A stretch of 64,000 nucleotides of DNA from contig JBFWNR010000002.1 in NCBI GenBank assembly GCA_050250955.1, forward strand, positions 558,001 to 622,000, read 5' to 3'. The first letter of the stretch is position 1. Every line of letters starts with the position of its first letter. Position numbers and translations under genes: made by a program. Below are positions 61,239-64,000 of the stretch, piece after piece. This stretch comes from CAWAYR01 sp050250955 (GTDB lineage Bacteria > Acidobacteriota > Vicinamibacteria > Vicinamibacterales > UBA2999). The notes below the pieces were generated by a model. That model saw nothing but the letters and a program-made list of their open reading frames with translations. It was not told the origin of the DNA and did no database searches.

Positions 61239-62261
61239 GTGGTCTCCGCGTCCACCGCCGCCGGCGCCGTGCCCGCGTTCGCCCCGGAGCCGTTCGTCCC
61301 GCATCCAGCCCTGGCCGGCGGGCATCGCATGACTCTCTATGCATGGGCGCGTCGCCGGCGTTTTCCGCGGCTGTCGCCCGCCGAGCCGCGGCTCTTCCGC
61401 GTCGCCGCCGACACCGAAGTCCTCGGCCACTGTCACTGGCAGCCGGCCCGCGACCGGCACCTCACCGTCATCCTGCTGCACGGTCTCGAGGGGTCCAGTG
61501 ACGGCCACTACATGCGCGGCATGGCCGACAAGGCCTGGGCCCGCGGCTTCAACGTGGTGCGCCTCAACCAGCGCAATTGCGGCGGCACCGAGCACCTGAC
61601 CCGCGGCCTCTACCACTCCGGCCTGACCGCCGACCCGCTGGCGGTCATCGCCGCCCTCGCCGCCGAAGGCCTGCCACGTTTCGCCGTGGCCGGGTACTCG
61701 CTGGGCGGCAATCTGGCGCTCAAGCTCGGGGCCGAACTGGCCGGCGCCGATCGCGACCGCGTCGTCGCGGTGGCCGCGGTGTCGCCGCCGATCGAACTGG
61801 CCGCGTGCGTGACGGCGCTCGAACGCCGCGAGAACCTCGTCTACCACTGGAACTTCCTGCGCGGGCTGCGCGGGCGGATGCGCCGCAAGGCCCGCCTCTT
61901 CCCCGGCGCCTGGGACACCCGGCCACTGCGCCGGATCCGCTCCGTTCGCGCCTTCGACGACGCCTACACGGCCCCGTACCACGGCTTCGCCGGGGCGGCC
62001 GACTACTACCACCGGGCCAGCGCCCGCCGCGTGATCGGCCGTCTGGCGGTGCCGGGGCTGCTCATCACCGCCGACGACGATCCGTTCGTGCCCCCCGACG
62101 CGGCCCGCGATCCGGAGCTGGCGGAGGTGGCGAGCCTGACGCGCGTCGTCACGCGCCACGGCGGCCACTGCGGCTTCGTGGCCCCGGGCCGCGACGGCGA
62201 CGACGGTTACTGGGCAGAGCGCCAGGTGCTGGCCTTCGTCGCCGCGTGCGATCGGCCCTAG
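61239..62261 (+). CDS. YheT-family alpha/beta hydrolase
   Basis: 340 residues. LTVILLHGLEGSSDGHYMRGMA carries the oxyanion HG motif, and FAVAGYSLGGNLALKLGAEL the nucleophile elbow GYSLGG. The acid is probably in LLITADDDPFVPP and the base in TRHGGHCGFV. The family includes esterase-type proteins of uncertain physiological role. GTG start fixed by the -10 box. Confidence 0.92.
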   Translation: MVSASTAAGAVPAFAPEPFVPHPALAGGHRMTLYAWARRRRFPRLSPAEPRLFRVAADTEVLGHCHWQPARDRHLTVILLHGLEGSSDGHYMRGMADKAWARGFNVVRLNQRNCGGTEHLTRGLYHSGLTADPLAVIAALAAEGLPRFAVAGYSLGGNLALKLGAELAGADRDRVVAVAAVSPPIELAACVTALERRENLVYHWNFLRGLRGRMRRKARLFPGAWDTRPLRRIRSVRAFDDAYTAPYHGFAGAADYYHRASARRVIGRLAVPGLLITADDDPFVPPDAARDPELAEVASLTRVVTRHGGHCGFVAPGRDGDDGYWAERQVLAFVAACDRP

Positions 62262-62283
62262 CGACGCCGCGACGGACCCGGCC

Positions 62284-62982
62284 TCAGCCGAGCAGTTCGA
62301 GCATCCGCTGACCGAAGGCCGCGCCTTTGCCGGCGTCTTCGTGCTTGAAGTAGACGAACACGTCACGGCAGGTGGCCGACAGATCCTGCGCGACCCCGGT
62401 CCAGCGGCGAATCGCCTCGTCGTCGTAGCCTTCGTCGCGCAGGCGGAGATAGGCGTAGTCGGCGGTGGCCATCACCGGCGTCGATCGCGTGTCGCTGTCG
62501 GCGACGCACAGCGCCAGGTTGCGGGCGCGCAGCCGGGCGTAGACCTCCTCGGTCAGCCAGCTGTCGTGGCGGAACTCGAACGCGGCGTCCAGTCGGTCGG
62601 GGACGGTGGCGAGAAAGGCGTCGAAGACGCCGAGATCGCACTTCAGGTTGGGCGGGGTCTGGAACAGCACGGCGCCGAGCTGCGGGCCGAGCTCCCGGGC
62701 CGTCGCCGCGAAGAACGCCACGCTCTCGCCGACGTCCTTCAGCCGGCGATCGTGGGTGATGCGGCGGTTGGCTTTGAGGGTGAAGCGGAAGGTCGGCGGC
62801 ACCTGGGCCGCCCAGCCGGCGACGATCTTCGCGGTCGGCATCCGGTAGAACGTGGCGTTGATCTCGACCGAGGGGAAGCGCTCAGCGTAAAAGGGCAGCA
62901 TCCTGGCCGCAGGCAAGTCCTGCGGATAGAAGCTGCCCTTCCATTCCGGATAGTTGTACCCCGACGTGCCGACGAGGATCAT
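62284..62982 (-). CDS. DUF72 domain protein
   Basis: 232 residues. MILVGTSGYNYPEWKGSFYPQDLP and LPFYAERFPSVEINATFYRMPT are the family signature of this TIM-barrel-like domain; FTLKANRRITHDRRLKD and FEFRHDSWL are conserved inner-strand motifs. The biochemical role is unknown; conserved acidic and His residues suggest a hydrolase. It follows the RRM gene on the same strand after 25 nt. Confidence 0.93.
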   Translation of the reverse strand: MILVGTSGYNYPEWKGSFYPQDLPAARMLPFYAERFPSVEINATFYRMPTAKIVAGWAAQVPPTFRFTLKANRRITHDRRLKDVGESVAFFAATARELGPQLGAVLFQTPPNLKCDLGVFDAFLATVPDRLDAAFEFRHDSWLTEEVYARLRARNLALCVADSDTRSTPVMATADYAYLRLRDEGYDDEAIRRWTGVAQDLSATCRDVFVYFKHEDAGKGAAFGQRMLELLG

Positions 62983-63007
62983 CGCCCTGCCTCGGGGCGC
63001 CGCGCGT

Positions 63008-63334
63008 CTACCAGCGTGGTTCGCGCCGGCCGCCGCCGTCGCGGCCGCCACCGTAGCCGCCGCCGCCGCCGAACCCGCCGCCGCTCGGCTTCGGCCGCGC
63101 CTCGTTGACGACGAGCGCCCGGCCGTCCATCTTGAACTCGTGGAGCTCGTCGATGGCCTTCTGAGCGCCCTCATCGGTGGTCATCTCGACGAAGGCGAAG
63201 CCGCGCGCCCGACCAGTCGCCTGGTCGCGCATCACGTGCACGTTGGCCACCGCGCCGGCACGGCTGAAAAGTTCGTTCAGGTCTTCGTCGGTCGCGCTGT
63301 AGGGCAGGTTGCCCACGTAAAGTCTACGGCCCAT
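63008..63334 (-). CDS. RRM-domain RNA-binding protein (short, Gly-rich tail)
   Basis: 108 residues. One RRM (2-80): RRLYVGNLPYSATDEDLNELF with RNP2, ARGFAFVEM as RNP1, then a tail GGGFGGGGGYGGGRDGGG. This is the cyanobacterial Rbp/cold-inducible layout. A long leader (about 144 nt) runs from a TATACT box to the ATG. A probable RNA chaperone, with the longer RRM protein at 26825-27505. Confidence 0.94.
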   Translation of the reverse strand: MGRRLYVGNLPYSATDEDLNELFSRAGAVANVHVMRDQATGRARGFAFVEMTTDEGAQKAIDELHEFKMDGRALVVNEARPKPSGGGFGGGGGYGGGRDGGGRREPRW

Positions 63335-63484
63335 CGGTCACTCGCTCCATCCGCGCTGCGGTCGATAGGCCCGACGCGCGCGAACGCCGGGACTTCCCCG
63401 CGACCACCTCACCGGACAGGACGGGGGAAACGACCGTTTCACCGACCAGCACGAGCAGGCTCCCCAGGGACGAAAAGTGCGCGA

Positions 63485-63490
63485 AGTATA
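63485..63490 (-). promoter_or_regulatory. -10 element (TATACT) and long leader of the RRM gene
   Basis: TATACT on the minus strand about 150 nt before the ATG at 63334, with no evident -35. The leader contains the inverted repeat GAAACG-GT-CGTTTC. Comparable leader length to the other RRM gene. Confidence 0.5.
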
Positions 63491-63554
63491 GCAGACCCGG
63501 TGTCCAGCCCCGGTCCCGGCCCCCGGGCCGGCCGGACGGCCGGTCCCGGCGTGG

Positions 63555-63560
63555 TACAGT
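63555..63560 (+). promoter_or_regulatory. -10 element (TACAGT) for the SCO1-like gene
   Basis: TACAGT, 7 nt, then the ATG at 63568. Start-proximal class. Confidence 0.45.
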
Positions 63561-63567
63561 CGTCTGG

Positions 63568-64000
63568 ATGCGCTGGACGGTGGCCGGGCTCGTCGTGGCA
63601 ATGGCCGCCTGCGCGGCGGCCCCGGAGCCGGCGGCACGGCGCTTCCCGCTGACCGGCCAGCTCATCGCCGTCCAGCTCGACACCGGGCAGCTGCTGGTCA
63701 AACACGAGGCCATCCCGGGCTACATGGACGCGATGACCATGCCCTTCACGGTCGCCGACCGGGCGGCGATCCGCGACCGGCGCCCGGGTGACCTCATCAC
63801 CGCCACCCTGGTCGTCGAGGGCGACGGCAGCCGGCTGGAGGACCTGCAGGTCACCGGGCGGGCGCCGCTCGGCGACGCGGCCATCCCACCCCCGGTTGCC
63901 CTGGGGGTGGACGTGCTGTACCCGGGCGACACGCCTCCCGACACCGGACTGACCACGCACCGGGGGGCGACCATCTCGCTGGCCGACTGGCAGGGGTCGG
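63568..64000 (+). CDS. CusF-like/SCO1 lipoprotein (3' end outside window)
   Basis: 144 codons visible. The leader VAGLVVAMAACAAAP ends in a lipobox Cys. Residues about 27-100 form a CusF-like copper-binding domain with GYMDAMTMPFTVAD (the Met-rich site). After it, ALGVDVLYPGDTPPDTGLTTHRGATISLADWQG looks like the beginning of a thioredoxin-like SCO1/SenC domain, which is truncated. SCO proteins deliver copper to cytochrome c oxidase. The fused copper domain is a known variant. The remainder lies beyond 64000. Confidence 0.85.
   Translation, partial: MRWTVAGLVVAMAACAAAPEPAARRFPLTGQLIAVQLDTGQLLVKHEAIPGYMDAMTMPFTVADRAAIRDRRPGDLITATLVVEGDGSRLEDLQVTGRAPLGDAAIPPPVALGVDVLYPGDTPPDTGLTTHRGATISLADWQGS

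Overview
The window is one contiguous, very GC-rich bacterial chromosome segment with 66 protein genes I can support and one tRNA. It has no rRNA, CRISPR array, insertion sequence or phage gene. The gene content points to Acidobacteriota, probably a Vicinamibacteria-type lineage (inference). The main support is a VWFA-related secreted protein of the acidobacterial type at 7239-9353, alongside CarD, Rex, an OPT transporter, a KGG stress protein, YtxJ-like thiol redox and many Tat or Sec secreted enzymes. Genes lie on both strands in short operons, often with ATGA or TGATG overlaps.

Layout. 1-11500: signal peptidase I (truncated by the window edge), CDF cation exporter, cupin, methyltransferase, acyltransferase, MoaC, Rex with a probable autoregulatory operator, OPT transporter, VWFA protein, DUF4126, PlsC and CarD. 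11600-16800: exported methyltransferase, membrane-anchored MutS-like ATPase, HerA-like ATPase, tRNA-Leu(CAA). 16870-23200: two unknown proteins, then an operon of a multi-receiver protein with degenerate GGDEF, a membrane HEAT-repeat protein and a BcsA-like glycosyltransferase. 23200-30700: YgjP protease, PagL-like lipid A deacylase, YtxJ, rhodanese-methyltransferase fusion, VOC protein, RRM protein, IspG, D-aminoacylase. 30700-38000: NDH-2, two MacB-like permeases, divergent MacA-like adaptor, molybdopterin oxidoreductase, KGG protein. 38100-43200: an AT-rich patch, YggX, ATP-grasp enzyme, a radical SAM protein and a POT peptide transporter. 43200-48000: LigD-type phosphoesterase, D-threonine-aldolase-like enzyme, YvcK, MBL hydrolase. 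48000-54700: TPM and LemA proteins, an ECF sigma/anti-sigma/DUF4097 operon, GNAT, DinB, a membrane protein. 54700-64000: Tat-exported aminotransferase, SnoaL, M20 hydrolase, a beta-propeller-like protein, amidase, YheT hydrolase, DUF72, a second RRM protein, and a CusF-SCO1 fusion cut by the window end.

The strongest discovery is the radical SAM gene at 40281-41660 (minus). Its apparent stop is an in-frame TGA that makes the tail Cys-Sec-Ala-Glu-Pro, and a bacterial-SECIS-like hairpin with an AGGUG loop follows 12 nt later. It is therefore very probably a selenoprotein that conventional annotation truncates at the C-terminus. It also has no ATG, GTG or TTG start at the homologous N-terminus, so a CTG start, or +1 frameshifting from the upstream transporter, is implied.

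A second, window-wide observation is that about 16 genes have a TANNNT -10-like hexamer only 5-10 nt before the start codon. This predicts leaderless or near-leaderless mRNAs as a major expression mode. Genes with clear Shine-Dalgarno sequences coexist with them. Heptanucleotide repeats occur at several gene ends.
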